Shown: one piece after another, positions 52,083-60,518 of the stretch
Layout: every line of letters begins with the position of its first letter
Numbering within the stretch: position 1 is the stretch's first letter
Origin: Pseudalkalibacillus sp052246725
GTDB taxonomy: Bacteria > Bacillota > Bacilli > Bacillales > Fictibacillaceae
DNA length: 64,000 nt
Direction: 5' to 3' (one strand)
Assembly (NCBI GenBank): GCA_052246725.1
Contig: JBQQCL010000018.1
The notes under the pieces: model-generated
Seen by the model: the letters and a program-made list of their open reading frames with translations, nothing else
The model's database searches: none
Told to the model about the DNA's origin: nothing
Program-made: the position numbers and the translations under genes

Positions 52083-53630
52083 ATGCAACAAGAATGGTAT
52101 GTAGGAGTCGACATAGGTACAACCAGTACAAAAGCGGTCGTATATGATGCAACAGGTGAAGTCAAGGGATTGCATAATGTGGAATATCCTTTGAACACCC
52201 CTGAGGTATCGGCCGCCGTACAGGATCCTGAAGAAATCTTTCAGGCTGTGTTGATGAGCATCCGAACAGCTATAGAAAAAAGTGAAATAGATGGTAAAAA
52301 GATTGGATTCATTTCGTTCAGTTCCGCAATGCATAGTTTGATTGCTGTCGATGAAATCGGATCACCGCTTACGGAATGTATTACATGGGCGGATACCCGA
52401 AGCTCAAATTGGGCAGAAAAATTGAAGGCGAGCTCTACAGGGCATGACATTTACAGAAGGACAGGTACACCGATCCATCCGATGTCGCCTCTTGTGAAGC
52501 TCATGTGGCTGAAAGAAGAATATACAGACCTATTCGAAAAAACAGCGAAATTCATTTCAATAAAAGAGTATGTTTTTAAAAAGTTATTCAATGTATTCAT
52601 TGTTGATCATTCCATTGCATCGGCTACAGGTCTTTTCAATCTAGAAAATCTGACATGGGATGTTGAAGCTCTAGAAGTTGCTGGTATAACAGCAGCTCAG
52701 CTATCTGAACCAGTACCGACTACAAAGTCGATCGATGGGATTGATGAAAAATATGCAGAGGTTCTCGGCATCGATCCATCCACTCCATTCATTGTCGGAG
52801 CAAGTGACGGCGTGTTATCCAATCTAGGGGTAAATGCGATTGAACCAGGAGCTGTCGCGGTCACGATCGGGACAAGCGGAGCAATCAGAACGGCAGCAAA
52901 TGCACCTGTAACTGACCCTAAAGGCCGCACATTCTGTTATGCGCTCACAGAGGATTTATGGATAATCGGAGGACCAGTCAATAACGGAGGAATGACGTTC
53001 CGGTGGTTGAGGGATGAAATATGTGGAGCGGAGATCGAATCAGCAAGACGTCTTGGCATTGATTCTTACGAAGTCTTGACTGGAATCGCGGCGAATGTAA
53101 GGCCGGGAGCTGATGGCTTGCTGTTCCATCCCTATTTGACTGGAGAACGGGCCCCGCTATGGAATGCAAATGCCAGAGGTTCTTTCTTCGGACTTGCTTT
53201 GCATCACGGAAAAGAGCACATGATTCGAGCTGTATTAGAGGGAATCGTGTTCAATTTGCATTCCGTGATGCTTGCCTTGAAAGAGTTAATCGGCATGCCG
53301 AAAAGGATCCAGGCGACAGGGGGCTTCGCACGTTCAGAATTATGGCGGCAAATGCTTGCTGATATATTCGATCAGGAAGTTTTTGTCCCTGAAAGCCATG
53401 AAAGCTCTTGTCTTGGCGCAATGATTCTAGGGATGTATGCACAAGGGAAAATCGATTCTCTTGAACATGTGAAAGCAATGGTCGGCTCGGTACATCAGCA
53501 TACACCTGACCCAGAACATGCAGAAATCTATAATGAGCTGATGCCGATCTTCATCCGAGTCTCGAGAAAGCTGACGGATGAATACGAAGCAATTGCCGCT
53601 TTTCAAAACAAACATGTAAAACCTAAATAA
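52083..53630 (+). CDS. gntK: Gluconokinase GntK (FGGY family)
   Basis: A 515-residue carbohydrate kinase converting gluconate to 6-phosphogluconate, the substrate of gnd in the same operon. The N-terminal FGGY domain begins YVGVDIGTTSTKAVVYD and has ITWADTRS; the C-terminal domain has VGASDGVLSNLG, VTIGTSGAIR, and TGGFARSELWRQMLADIF. The length fits GntK of Bacilli. The ATG at 52083 was used because AAAGGA lies upstream and residues from it match the family start; the frame extends into gntP. A strong terminator follows. Confidence 0.92.
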   Translation: MQQEWYVGVDIGTTSTKAVVYDATGEVKGLHNVEYPLNTPEVSAAVQDPEEIFQAVLMSIRTAIEKSEIDGKKIGFISFSSAMHSLIAVDEIGSPLTECITWADTRSSNWAEKLKASSTGHDIYRRTGTPIHPMSPLVKLMWLKEEYTDLFEKTAKFISIKEYVFKKLFNVFIVDHSIASATGLFNLENLTWDVEALEVAGITAAQLSEPVPTTKSIDGIDEKYAEVLGIDPSTPFIVGASDGVLSNLGVNAIEPGAVAVTIGTSGAIRTAANAPVTDPKGRTFCYALTEDLWIIGGPVNNGGMTFRWLRDEICGAEIESARRLGIDSYEVLTGIAANVRPGADGLLFHPYLTGERAPLWNANARGSFFGLALHHGKEHMIRAVLEGIVFNLHSVMLALKELIGMPKRIQATGGFARSELWRQMLADIFDQEVFVPESHESSCLGAMILGMYAQGKIDSLEHVKAMVGSVHQHTPDPEHAEIYNELMPIFIRVSRKLTDEYEAIAAFQNKHVKPK

Positions 53631-53641
53631 GCATAATTTTG

Positions 53642-53676
53642 AGACTTGCTGTCATTCAAAACAGCAGGTCTTTTTT
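53642..53676 (+). terminator. Terminator of the gluconate operon
   Basis: AGACTTGCTGT pairs with ACAGCAGGTCT (one mismatch), 8-base loop, then TTTTTT. A lone family C fragment (AATGGACACCAGAGCC) follows at about 53694. Confidence 0.9.
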
Positions 53677-53795
53677 ATATAAATTGGAGAATAAATGGAC
53701 ACCAGAGCCACTGTGCTAGAAAATACTGTAGAATCGAATATGTTATAATCGAATAGATTTCATAATTTTCTTACTACATCTTTCTATGTATTTAA

Positions 53796-53908
53796 GGTGA
53801 AATTCACCACACTCCTGCGGGAAAAGGGAGCCAGGCGAGACCCCACAGCGAGGAACTCGCGAGGAGGCTTGCGGTTCGCCCGCAGAAAGGGAGTGAAGAA
53901 CAACAATA
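53796..53908 (+). repeat. Family B repeat element
   Basis: ACACTCCTGCGGGAAAAGGG, AGCCAGGCGAGACCCCACAG, GAGGAGGCTTGCGGTTCGCC and CGCAGAAAGGGAGTGAAG in that order. It ends just before the ribosome site of the GlpP-like gene. Confidence 0.78.
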
Positions 53909-53936
53909 AAAAAAATAACATAAGGGGGGAAGAGAG

Positions 53937-54503
53937 TTGCCTAACATAGTAGATATAGTCCAATCACAAGTTATTTCCTCAATAAAGAAAGAAGAAGATC
54001 TAAAGATTGCAATCAGTTCAAATTCAAACATTTCATTCTTGCTGACCGGGGATATCATCACTACAAAAGGGTATATCGAGCAATTGAAGGAAGCAGGGAA
54101 AATGACGTTTGTACATACCGATTTCATTGAAGGTCTTTCGAATACGAGAAGTGCGATTACATATATAGCGAAAATCTGGAAGCCCATGGGGATTATCACG
54201 ACGAAGAGCAATCTGATCAAATATGCAAAAGAGGAAAGATTGATGACGATCCAACGTCTATTCCTCATTGATCGTAATGCGTTGAAAAAAGGTATTGAAA
54301 TTGCGCATAATTGTAAGCCTGACGCAATCGAAATTTTACCAGGGTTAATGCCATCAGTAATCGATGAATTGACAAGGCAGACAGACTTACCGATCATCGC
54401 TGGTGGATTAGTAAGCAATAAAGAAGAAATTTTAAATGGATTGAGGGCGGGTGCGCTCGCTATATCCTCTGGAGATCCGAAATTGTGGAATCTGGAACTA
54501 TAG
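53937..54503 (+). CDS. glpP: GlpP family antiterminator
   Basis: A 188-residue RNA-binding regulator of the glycerol-uptake operon antiterminator family (TIM-barrel-like). Marks include IAISSNSNISFLLTGDI, TFVHTDFIEGLS, GIITTKSNLIKYAKE, QRLFLIDRNAL, DAIEILPGLMP and IIAGGLVSNKEEI. With glycerol 3-phosphate bound, GlpP prevents termination in glp leader RNAs in B. subtilis. No glpF, glpK or glpD lies here, so it acts elsewhere or on the hairpin downstream. TTG start with AAGGGGGG. Family B repeat lies directly upstream. Confidence 0.85.
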   Translation: MPNIVDIVQSQVISSIKKEEDLKIAISSNSNISFLLTGDIITTKGYIEQLKEAGKMTFVHTDFIEGLSNTRSAITYIAKIWKPMGIITTKSNLIKYAKEERLMTIQRLFLIDRNALKKGIEIAHNCKPDAIEILPGLMPSVIDELTRQTDLPIIAGGLVSNKEEILNGLRAGALAISSGDPKLWNLEL

Positions 54504-54619
54504 GACTTTAGAATAGTTTTATTCTGAAAATTCCGTATATTCATTGCCGTAAAACTTTCTTTATTGTAAAATTATAGGTAATTAAATAGAAAAGATAGTC
54601 TTCAGGTAGAGAAGAGGAG

Positions 54620-54682
54620 AACCCTGTGACGTTAACCGGTATTACAGTCAATTGTAATACATTAACCGTCATGGGGTTTTAC
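54620..54682 (+). terminator. Long two-tier hairpin after glpP
   Basis: Outer arms AACCCTGTGACG and CGTCATGGGGTT (G-U pairs) enclose an inner perfect hairpin GTATTAC/GTAATAC; only four T follow. It could be the glpP terminator or an antitermination target in the leader of the next gene. Confidence 0.5.
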
Positions 54683-54742
54683 GTATGTATGGGCGATTTT
54701 TAGAAAGAAAGGGGATGAAAATGTTAACCAAGGAGGATGTTT

Positions 54743-56689
54743 ATGAAGGAGAATTTCCACAAATGGGTGTTGTATTCAGTCGCGATGGTAATGGTGATAG
54801 GAGGTTTCTTTTTATTTGCACCAACTCAAACGTCTAAGGCATTAGAAACGAATAATGAAAATGGTCCGCTCCCCTACCTACTAATCACAGAGGTCGTCCC
54901 CAACACAGACAATTATGCTGGATATGACGCGTTCGAGTACCTGGAAATCTACAATAATAGCGGAGAGTCCATCAACTTGGAAGGATATCGAATCCAATCT
55001 TATAACTGGAATGTGGTAATTAATGAACCTTTAATGATTGATCCTTGGGAAACGCAGCTTTTTTGGACAAGGACTGATGATGTTGAACCGATTACTTTAG
55101 AAGGTTTCAACCACAATTACTTTATGTCCTACAAAAGCAAGTACGTTGAGGAAAATCAGGTTCATCGATTAGATGATGTTGCTGGTTTGGTCAACAGCGG
55201 CAGCAGGAGTGTAACAGTGTATGATCCACAAGACCAAGAAGTGGTCAGGGCAAATTATACCGGTGGTGACGTATCATTGAAAAAATCAGTCACGTTCGGT
55301 TACCCGCAAGACGGCAGTTTGACGATGGAAACGTTGGGTGGCCATCAAGAGCCAACACCAGGATGGATTGTTCCTGGACAAGCTCCTTTACGTCCAGTAG
55401 AGGATGACGTTCCTCCAAATGTACCAGAAAATATCACTTTAGATGCTGGAAACGGTGAAGCTACACTATCATGGGCAGAAAACTCTGAATCCGATCTATA
55501 CCGTTATCATATCTATAAGGATGGAATGTTGGAGTATTCAGTGGACCCTTCTGTACATGAATTTACACTATCTTCTTTGATTGGAAACAGGGAATATGTA
55601 GTCGAAATATCAGCTGAAGATTCGTCAGGAAATGTTTCGGAAAAATCTGAACCGCTTGCTGTGACACCGTCCCATCAAATCATTACTCAAGTAGAACGTT
55701 CTCCACACTATAAAGATCCTAAGTACCAAGGACTATGGGATATCAGTGAAGACGGTCCTGTTATACCTGGACTGGTCCAGGATCTTGTCCCTCAAGGATT
55801 GACCTATTATAAGCCCAAAGATTGGTTGATGACCGTCAATTATTTAGACGATGGTAGGCCTGGTACGCTGACTGTAACAGATGCGACTAGTGAACAATTA
55901 ATCAAATCTGTTGTATTGTATAACACTGATGGTACACCTTATACTGGACACGCTGGGGGAATTACAGTCAGTCGAGACCATGTTTGGATTGCATCAGAAC
56001 AATTTCTGTTTCAATTGAAAATCAGTGAACTTATAGAAGCTGAAAACAATGACGAAATACAGTTCATCAATCAAATACCAGTCCCTGTTGAGGCTGCTTA
56101 TAATGTTTATGATGAGGGAATTCTTTGGGTTGGCGAATTCTATCAATCAACTTCTTATCCTACTGATCCATCTCATCACATCGAGAATCGTGAAGGTGAG
56201 ATGCATTATGCATGGATGGTAGGCTATAATCTGGAACGGAATAACGACAACTTGTCAGATGAACATTGGAATGGTGATCCTGAGCAATCAGCAACACCAG
56301 ATTATGTTTTATCTACTACTGAGAAAGTGCAAGGTGCAATCGTACAAAAAACAGGGCAAAAAGGGATAGTACTCAGTACTTCTTATGGGAGAGGGAATGA
56401 CAGCGTCCTCTATCGATATGAACATCCATTGAAAGAAGATCCCCATGATTATGTCGAGGTGAATCAAAAAGAAATTCCTTTATGGTTCTTGGATGGGGCA
56501 ACATCGAAGCCAAGGGAAAGTGTAGAGGCGATCCCGATGCCTGAGGGAATTGTTGAGATTCAAAAAGAATTATATGTCCTTTTCGAATCAGGAGCCAATA
56601 AATATCGCTATACAACCACTTACCAGATGGATAGGATGCTTAAAATCGATATGAAAGCCTTGATGCAAGAGGATAAGGGAATAGACTGA
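54743..56689 (+). CDS. Secreted protein with lamin-tail and fibronectin III domains
   Basis: The 648-residue exported protein has a signal peptide (about 1-33), a lamin-tail domain (about 45-190; LLITEVVPNTDN, FEYLEIYNNSGESINLEGYRI, DPWETQLFW), a fibronectin type III domain (about 215-310; PENITLDAGNGEATLSW, YHIYKDG, EISAEDSSGNVSE) and a C-terminal region of about 335 residues with propeller-like features (LVPQGLTYYKPKDWLM, HAGGITVSRDHVWIASE, GQKGIVLSTSYGRGNDSVLYRY). The C-terminal part may be a binding or hydrolytic domain; I cannot name it. The ATG at 54743 was chosen, six bases after AAGGAGG. Monocistronic with its own terminator. Confidence 0.8.
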   Translation: MKENFHKWVLYSVAMVMVIGGFFLFAPTQTSKALETNNENGPLPYLLITEVVPNTDNYAGYDAFEYLEIYNNSGESINLEGYRIQSYNWNVVINEPLMIDPWETQLFWTRTDDVEPITLEGFNHNYFMSYKSKYVEENQVHRLDDVAGLVNSGSRSVTVYDPQDQEVVRANYTGGDVSLKKSVTFGYPQDGSLTMETLGGHQEPTPGWIVPGQAPLRPVEDDVPPNVPENITLDAGNGEATLSWAENSESDLYRYHIYKDGMLEYSVDPSVHEFTLSSLIGNREYVVEISAEDSSGNVSEKSEPLAVTPSHQIITQVERSPHYKDPKYQGLWDISEDGPVIPGLVQDLVPQGLTYYKPKDWLMTVNYLDDGRPGTLTVTDATSEQLIKSVVLYNTDGTPYTGHAGGITVSRDHVWIASEQFLFQLKISELIEAENNDEIQFINQIPVPVEAAYNVYDEGILWVGEFYQSTSYPTDPSHHIENREGEMHYAWMVGYNLERNNDNLSDEHWNGDPEQSATPDYVLSTTEKVQGAIVQKTGQKGIVLSTSYGRGNDSVLYRYEHPLKEDPHDYVEVNQKEIPLWFLDGATSKPRESVEAIPMPEGIVEIQKELYVLFESGANKYRYTTTYQMDRMLKIDMKALMQEDKGID

Positions 56690-56705
56690 TAATAGTACTG
56701 GACAG

Positions 56706-56739
56706 AAAGGAGGACGGTAATTCCAGCCGTTCTCCTTTT
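56706..56739 (+). terminator. Terminator of the lamin-tail protein gene
   Basis: AAAGGAGGACGG pairs with CCGTTCTCCTTT (one mismatch), 9-base loop, then TTTT. Confidence 0.85.
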
Positions 56740-56780
56740 ATCTGTGGTATGATTAGCGCCATATTATCGTTGTGCAGGAA

Positions 56781-56869
56781 ATTAGAGGACAACTGTTCCG
56801 CTAATTGGGTAAATCACTGCTCATTTTCGTTGATTTCAAGTCAATAAGGGCTCCTGTGTCCTCTAAAAG
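56781..56869. repeat. Family C variant inverted pair
   Basis: ATTAGAGGACAACTGTTCCG (56781) faces AATAAGGGCTCCTGTGTCC (56843) then TCTAAAAG. It is the GCGGAAC variant seen at 48635, here inverted. Confidence 0.75.
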
Positions 56870-56915
56870 CTCATCATCCAATGATCAACAGCTTTTACTT
56901 ATCTTTGAAAAATAT

Positions 56916-57701
56916 TCATAGCACTTTATTGAACAATAGTCCTTTGACGGACGAAAACACATAATCTGGCTGCCATTCAGATGATGGCACATCCTCAGCC
57001 GTGGTAACTCCAGAAAGGACAAGTACAGTTTTCATCCCAGCCTCGATCCCCATCCGGATATCCGTTTCAAGCCGGTCTCCGATCATAACACACTGATCTG
57101 GAGATAACGTGAGAATATTGATTGCAGCTTCAACGGTTATTACAGATGGTTTTCCTATCTGTAAATCAATTTTCCTGCCTGTTACGCCTTCCAATGCTCC
57201 GATCATTCCTGCACAATCTGGAACCTCACCAAATTCAACTGGACACGTTCTATCAGGGTTGGTTGCAATCGTTTTGGCTCCATTTTTTACAGCCTGATAA
57301 GCAAAGTTCAAATGATCATAATGAAAATCGCGATCCCAGGAAAGGATCACAATATCTGTCTCTTCAGGTGTAAGTGCGATTGGAAACCCTGCAAGTTGGA
57401 TTTCATCCTTAATGATCTGTTCACCTATGATATAAAGTTTCGAGGCTGGGTGGTTGTTATTCAAGTAGTTAATCAATGTGACGGTAGGATTCAGAATATT
57501 GTTGACTGTCACATCAATATTGAAGTTTTTCAGTTTTTCTACGTATTTCTGTCTGGATTCGATTGTTTTATTGGTGAGAAACAAGATTTGCTTTTCTTCT
57601 TGTTGAAGGCTTTGAATTACTTTATCAGCGCCTTTTATCAACTGTTTACCAAGGTAGATCGTTCCATCCAAATCAAAAATATATCCTTTGATTTCTCTCA
57701 T
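56916..57701 (-). CDS. HAD-IIA family phosphatase (NagD/AraL-like)
   Basis: A 261-residue cytoplasmic sugar-phosphate phosphatase. Motif I is IFDLDGTIYLG (nucleophile Asp), motif II FLTNKT, motif III Lys in QIGKPSVITVEAA, motif IV MIGDRLETDIRMG. The C2a cap lies between motifs II and III (about residues 75-180). The ATG at 57701 has GGAGGAAGAG directly upstream; six codons of frame before it are ignored. It is the last gene in line behind the Ugp-like transporter and the metallo-beta-lactamase-fold gene, but with a 210-base gap that contains a structured leader and a family B fragment. Confidence 0.83.
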   Translation of the reverse strand: MREIKGYIFDLDGTIYLGKQLIKGADKVIQSLQQEEKQILFLTNKTIESRQKYVEKLKNFNIDVTVNNILNPTVTLINYLNNNHPASKLYIIGEQIIKDEIQLAGFPIALTPEETDIVILSWDRDFHYDHLNFAYQAVKNGAKTIATNPDRTCPVEFGEVPDCAGMIGALEGVTGRKIDLQIGKPSVITVEAAINILTLSPDQCVMIGDRLETDIRMGIEAGMKTVLVLSGVTTAEDVPSSEWQPDYVFSSVKGLLFNKVL

Positions 57702-57728
57702 CTCTTCCTCCGTTATCAATAAAATAAT

Positions 57729-57785
57729 CCCTTGAGCTTCACAAAATAACCCAATTCTGAAATTGGATCATTCATTGCCCAAGGG
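57729..57785 (-). promoter_or_regulatory. Structured leader before the HAD phosphatase gene
   Basis: On the minus strand an outer 9-bp stem (CCCTTGGGC with GCTCAAGGG) encloses an inner hairpin CCAATT/AATTGG with a TCAG loop, ending about 15 bases before the ribosome site. It could modulate translation or be an RNA processing site. Confidence 0.4.
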
Positions 57786-57847
57786 ATTCTCCAGTTCTCT
57801 AACCTTGCATGGTATTCTTTTTAAAAAGGGATTATGTTGGTTGTAAA

Positions 57848-57890
57848 CGAAATTTGCGACACTCCTGCGGGAAAAGCTAGGGATCAGATC
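57848..57890 (+). repeat. Family B fragment
   Basis: AAATTTGCGACACTCCTGCG then GGAAAAGC, followed by unrelated sequence: the first third of the family B element. Confidence 0.6.
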
Positions 57891-57911
57891 AACAATAAGA
57901 ACTAAGACAGC

Positions 57912-58655
57912 TTATAATTTAATACACATCATCTCTTCAGCTTTTTCGACCATTCTTCTAATATTCAGTCGTGAGAGCTCATCATCGTACGGTTCTCCAT
58001 CGCTAAGATGAACCAAAATCACTCTTCCAATAGAATCTAGATTATAGTATTCCACGATTTCTGGTAAGCTGGTATGATTTGGATCGATCTCTTTGGCGGA
58101 TGTCGTTTCATGAATCAACACATCGATATATTCATATGCCTGGATGTGTGAATTTACCTCACTATCTCCTGAATAAACGATTGTTTTTCCAGCAGTTTTT
58201 ACTTCTAATCCGATGGTAGGAACAGAATGAAGTGCTGGAAAACAGGAAATACGCAAATTTTCAACCGTGATCAGCTCTTCAATAAGATCACCATTGAAGG
58301 TCTTCACATGGATCGGAAAATCGATCCCCCAATCATGGACAGCCATTGTGTCCAACCACTGGTTGAGCTTCACCTCATTTCTATCATCACAATAGATCGA
58401 CAATGGCTTCTGTCGACCTTCAAGCCACATTCCCCATAATAGGGAAGGAAGCCCATAGATATGGTCGATATGAAAATGTGTGAATATGACAGAATCCAGC
58501 TCTTCCAATCCGATATTTATCTCTTTCAACTTTCTGCAAGGATTGCCACTAACATCAATCAACACCTGGTAATTCTTATTAGAAAGGCAGAGGGAGGTAT
58601 TATCCCGTCCTTTGCCAGGATAGGCACTCCCGGTTCCTAGAAAATGAATCTCCAT
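57912..58655 (-). CDS. Metallo-beta-lactamase-fold hydrolase (RNase Z/PhnP-like)
   Basis: A 247-residue two-metal hydrolase. The N-terminus EIHFLGTGSAYPGKGRDNTS and metal motif FTHFHIDHIYGLPS (HxHxDH) are typical of the RNase Z-like branch; later ligands are His in FPALHSVPTIG, Asp in VYSGDSEVN and His in LIHETTS and VHLSDGE. Short RNase Z-like proteins such as PhnP are phosphodiesterases. It begins 11 bases after the transporter permease stop, so it belongs to that operon. I infer hydrolysis of an imported phosphodiester or cyclic phosphate, upstream of the HAD phosphatase. Confidence 0.82.
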   Translation of the reverse strand: MEIHFLGTGSAYPGKGRDNTSLCLSNKNYQVLIDVSGNPCRKLKEINIGLEELDSVIFTHFHIDHIYGLPSLLWGMWLEGRQKPLSIYCDDRNEVKLNQWLDTMAVHDWGIDFPIHVKTFNGDLIEELITVENLRISCFPALHSVPTIGLEVKTAGKTIVYSGDSEVNSHIQAYEYIDVLIHETTSAKEIDPNHTSLPEIVEYYNLDSIGRVILVHLSDGEPYDDELSRLNIRRMVEKAEEMMCIKL

Positions 58656-58666
58656 TTAAACACCAC

Positions 58667-59479
58667 CTATTTGATTCCAGAGTGCATGAAACTCGACACG
58701 AATTGCTTTTGGAAGATGAAAAACGCAATCAATAAAGGTAAGATGACCAAAACTGTCCCGGCAGTCACCATCCCCCATTGAGCTCCTGTTTCATAGGATT
58801 GGGCGAATTTAGCTAATCCTACGGTCAATGGACGGTTTTCATCAGAGTTTGTAATAATTAACGGCCACATGAAGTTGCTCCAGTGATGGCTGACAGAAAC
58901 CAGTGCAAAAGCAATATAGGTTGGTTTTGCGGATGGGACATAAACATGCCATAATGTTTGCCACCATTTACATCCATCGATTTTTGAAGCTTCATCGAGA
59001 TCGAATGGGACCTGTTTGAAAGTCTGTCTCAATAAAAACACACCAAAAGCTGAAGCCCAGTATGGGAGCATCACAGCTAGTTTTGTATCCACCAACCCTA
59101 ATTGACTCATAACTTGATAGTTTGGAAATAACAAAATCTCCGGCTGGATCATCAATTGGAGCAAGAATAAGATGAACAACACATTTTTTCCTCTGAAATT
59201 CACTCGGGCAAATGCATAAGCTGCAAGGGTAATTGTAAATAACTGAACAATCAAGATGCCAAATACGATTACGAACGTATTGAAATAATACGTGAGAAAT
59301 GGAGCAGTATTCCACGCATCTATGTAATTCTGGATAGTAGGATTGGATACCCAGAGAGGGAAGGAGCTGCCTATTACTTCTTTACTGGTAGAAAATGAGG
59401 TTATGAAAACCCATAACAATGGAATGAAGAAAACAATGCCTAAAATGGTGATGATTGAATAATTAATTCTTTTATACAA
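58667..59479 (-). CDS. ABC transporter permease, UgpE/MalG-like
   Basis: A 270-residue membrane subunit with six hydrophobic segments. The coupling loop FDLDEASKIDGCKWWQTLWHVYVPSAKP matches the carbohydrate CUT1 permease group (UgpE, MalG). TTG start behind GGGAGGAGGG, 16 bases after the partner permease. It is the third gene of the minus-strand transporter operon. Confidence 0.87.
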   Translation of the reverse strand: MYKRINYSIITILGIVFFIPLLWVFITSFSTSKEVIGSSFPLWVSNPTIQNYIDAWNTAPFLTYYFNTFVIVFGILIVQLFTITLAAYAFARVNFRGKNVLFILFLLQLMIQPEILLFPNYQVMSQLGLVDTKLAVMLPYWASAFGVFLLRQTFKQVPFDLDEASKIDGCKWWQTLWHVYVPSAKPTYIAFALVSVSHHWSNFMWPLIITNSDENRPLTVGLAKFAQSYETGAQWGMVTAGTVLVILPLLIAFFIFQKQFVSSFMHSGIK

Positions 59480-59495
59480 TGGAAGCCCTCCTCCC

Positions 59496-60434
59496 TCAGT
59501 AATGGATTTTCTTATCCAAGAATAAATAATTGAAAGCAGTTATGCCTAAAAGAACGATAATCAATACCACCGTCAAGACGGCAGCCTTTCCAAGATCCCA
59601 ATTCGTAAAGGCGACTTCGTAAATATGGTAGAGTAACAAATTACTAGCATTATCGGGCCCGCCTTTAGTCATGATATAGAGATGGTCAACGTTTTTGAAC
59701 GCATTTGTGATCGCCACGATCATGACAAACAGTGTTGTCGGCATCAGTAAAGGAAAGGTGATATGCCGGAAAATTTGAAATGGCTTTGCTCCTTCAATCA
59801 TAGCCGCTTCATAAACATCTTTCGGCAAATTTTGCAAACCAGCTAAATAAAAAATCATAAAGAATCCGGTATCTTTCCATATGATCATGATGATCATCGC
59901 TATCATTACTGTACTTTGGCTTCCTAACCAATTGGGTCCATCCGCGCCAAAGGCATTCAAAAATTTTTCCAATAAGCCGTATTGAGGGGTATAGATGAAC
60001 AGCCAGATATTTGCCACGGCGATAAGCGGGATTACGGTAGGGTAGAAAAATGATGTTCTCAGCAAGGCACTGCCGGCCATCTTTTTGTTCAGCCAAATCG
60101 CTAAATACATGGCCAGGAATAAACTTGTTGGAACAGTTCCAATCACGAAGATGATGTTGTTCAACATGACCTTCCTGAAAATATCATCGGTGAAAACCTC
60201 TTTATATTGCTCCAGACCAGAGTATTGCAGACGTGTCATCGGACCGCTGTAAAAACTTAAATGTATCGATTTAAGCGTCGGATAAAAGGTGAATAAGGAT
60301 AGGAAGATAAATGATGGGAACAAAAGTAAATAGGCGAACATATTCTGCTTGAAGCTGAAACTGAGTTTTCCCCTGCGCGTATTTTGTTTGATAGCCGTCG
60401 GTTTACCTATTGGTGCATATTGTTTGTTAGCCAT
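59496..60434 (-). CDS. ABC transporter permease, UgpA/MalF-like
   Basis: A 312-residue membrane subunit with six hydrophobic segments and the loop DVYEAAMIEGAKPFQIFRHITFPLL, typical of UgpA-type CUT1 permeases. It lacks any large extracytoplasmic insert, in contrast to the MalF-like protein at 45989. The ATG at 60434 was chosen with AGAGGATCTA before it; a TTG seven codons upstream lies within another purine block. It lies 84 bases after the binding-protein stop. Confidence 0.87.
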   Translation of the reverse strand: MANKQYAPIGKPTAIKQNTRRGKLSFSFKQNMFAYLLLFPSFIFLSLFTFYPTLKSIHLSFYSGPMTRLQYSGLEQYKEVFTDDIFRKVMLNNIIFVIGTVPTSLFLAMYLAIWLNKKMAGSALLRTSFFYPTVIPLIAVANIWLFIYTPQYGLLEKFLNAFGADGPNWLGSQSTVMIAMIIMIIWKDTGFFMIFYLAGLQNLPKDVYEAAMIEGAKPFQIFRHITFPLLMPTTLFVMIVAITNAFKNVDHLYIMTKGGPDNASNLLLYHIYEVAFTNWDLGKAAVLTVVLIIVLLGITAFNYLFLDKKIHY

Positions 60435-60518
60435 TAGATCCTCTGAAACCTCCAATCTTTAGTGAAGAGAAGCCCAAATTAATTCAACTCTTAATCTGAG
60501 CTCCCCCTAATTTCTATT

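Noticed and set aside
53804..54544. 246-codon frame on the minus strand across glpP
   Set aside because: Fully covers a recognisable GlpP gene on the other strand; low-quality composition and no start signal.
54721..54737. Short frame starting at ATG 54721 before the lamin-tail protein
   Set aside because: It has a ribosome site but encodes an out-of-frame peptide overlapping the signal peptide; most likely fortuitous, as AAGGAGG at 54730 clearly serves ATG 54743.
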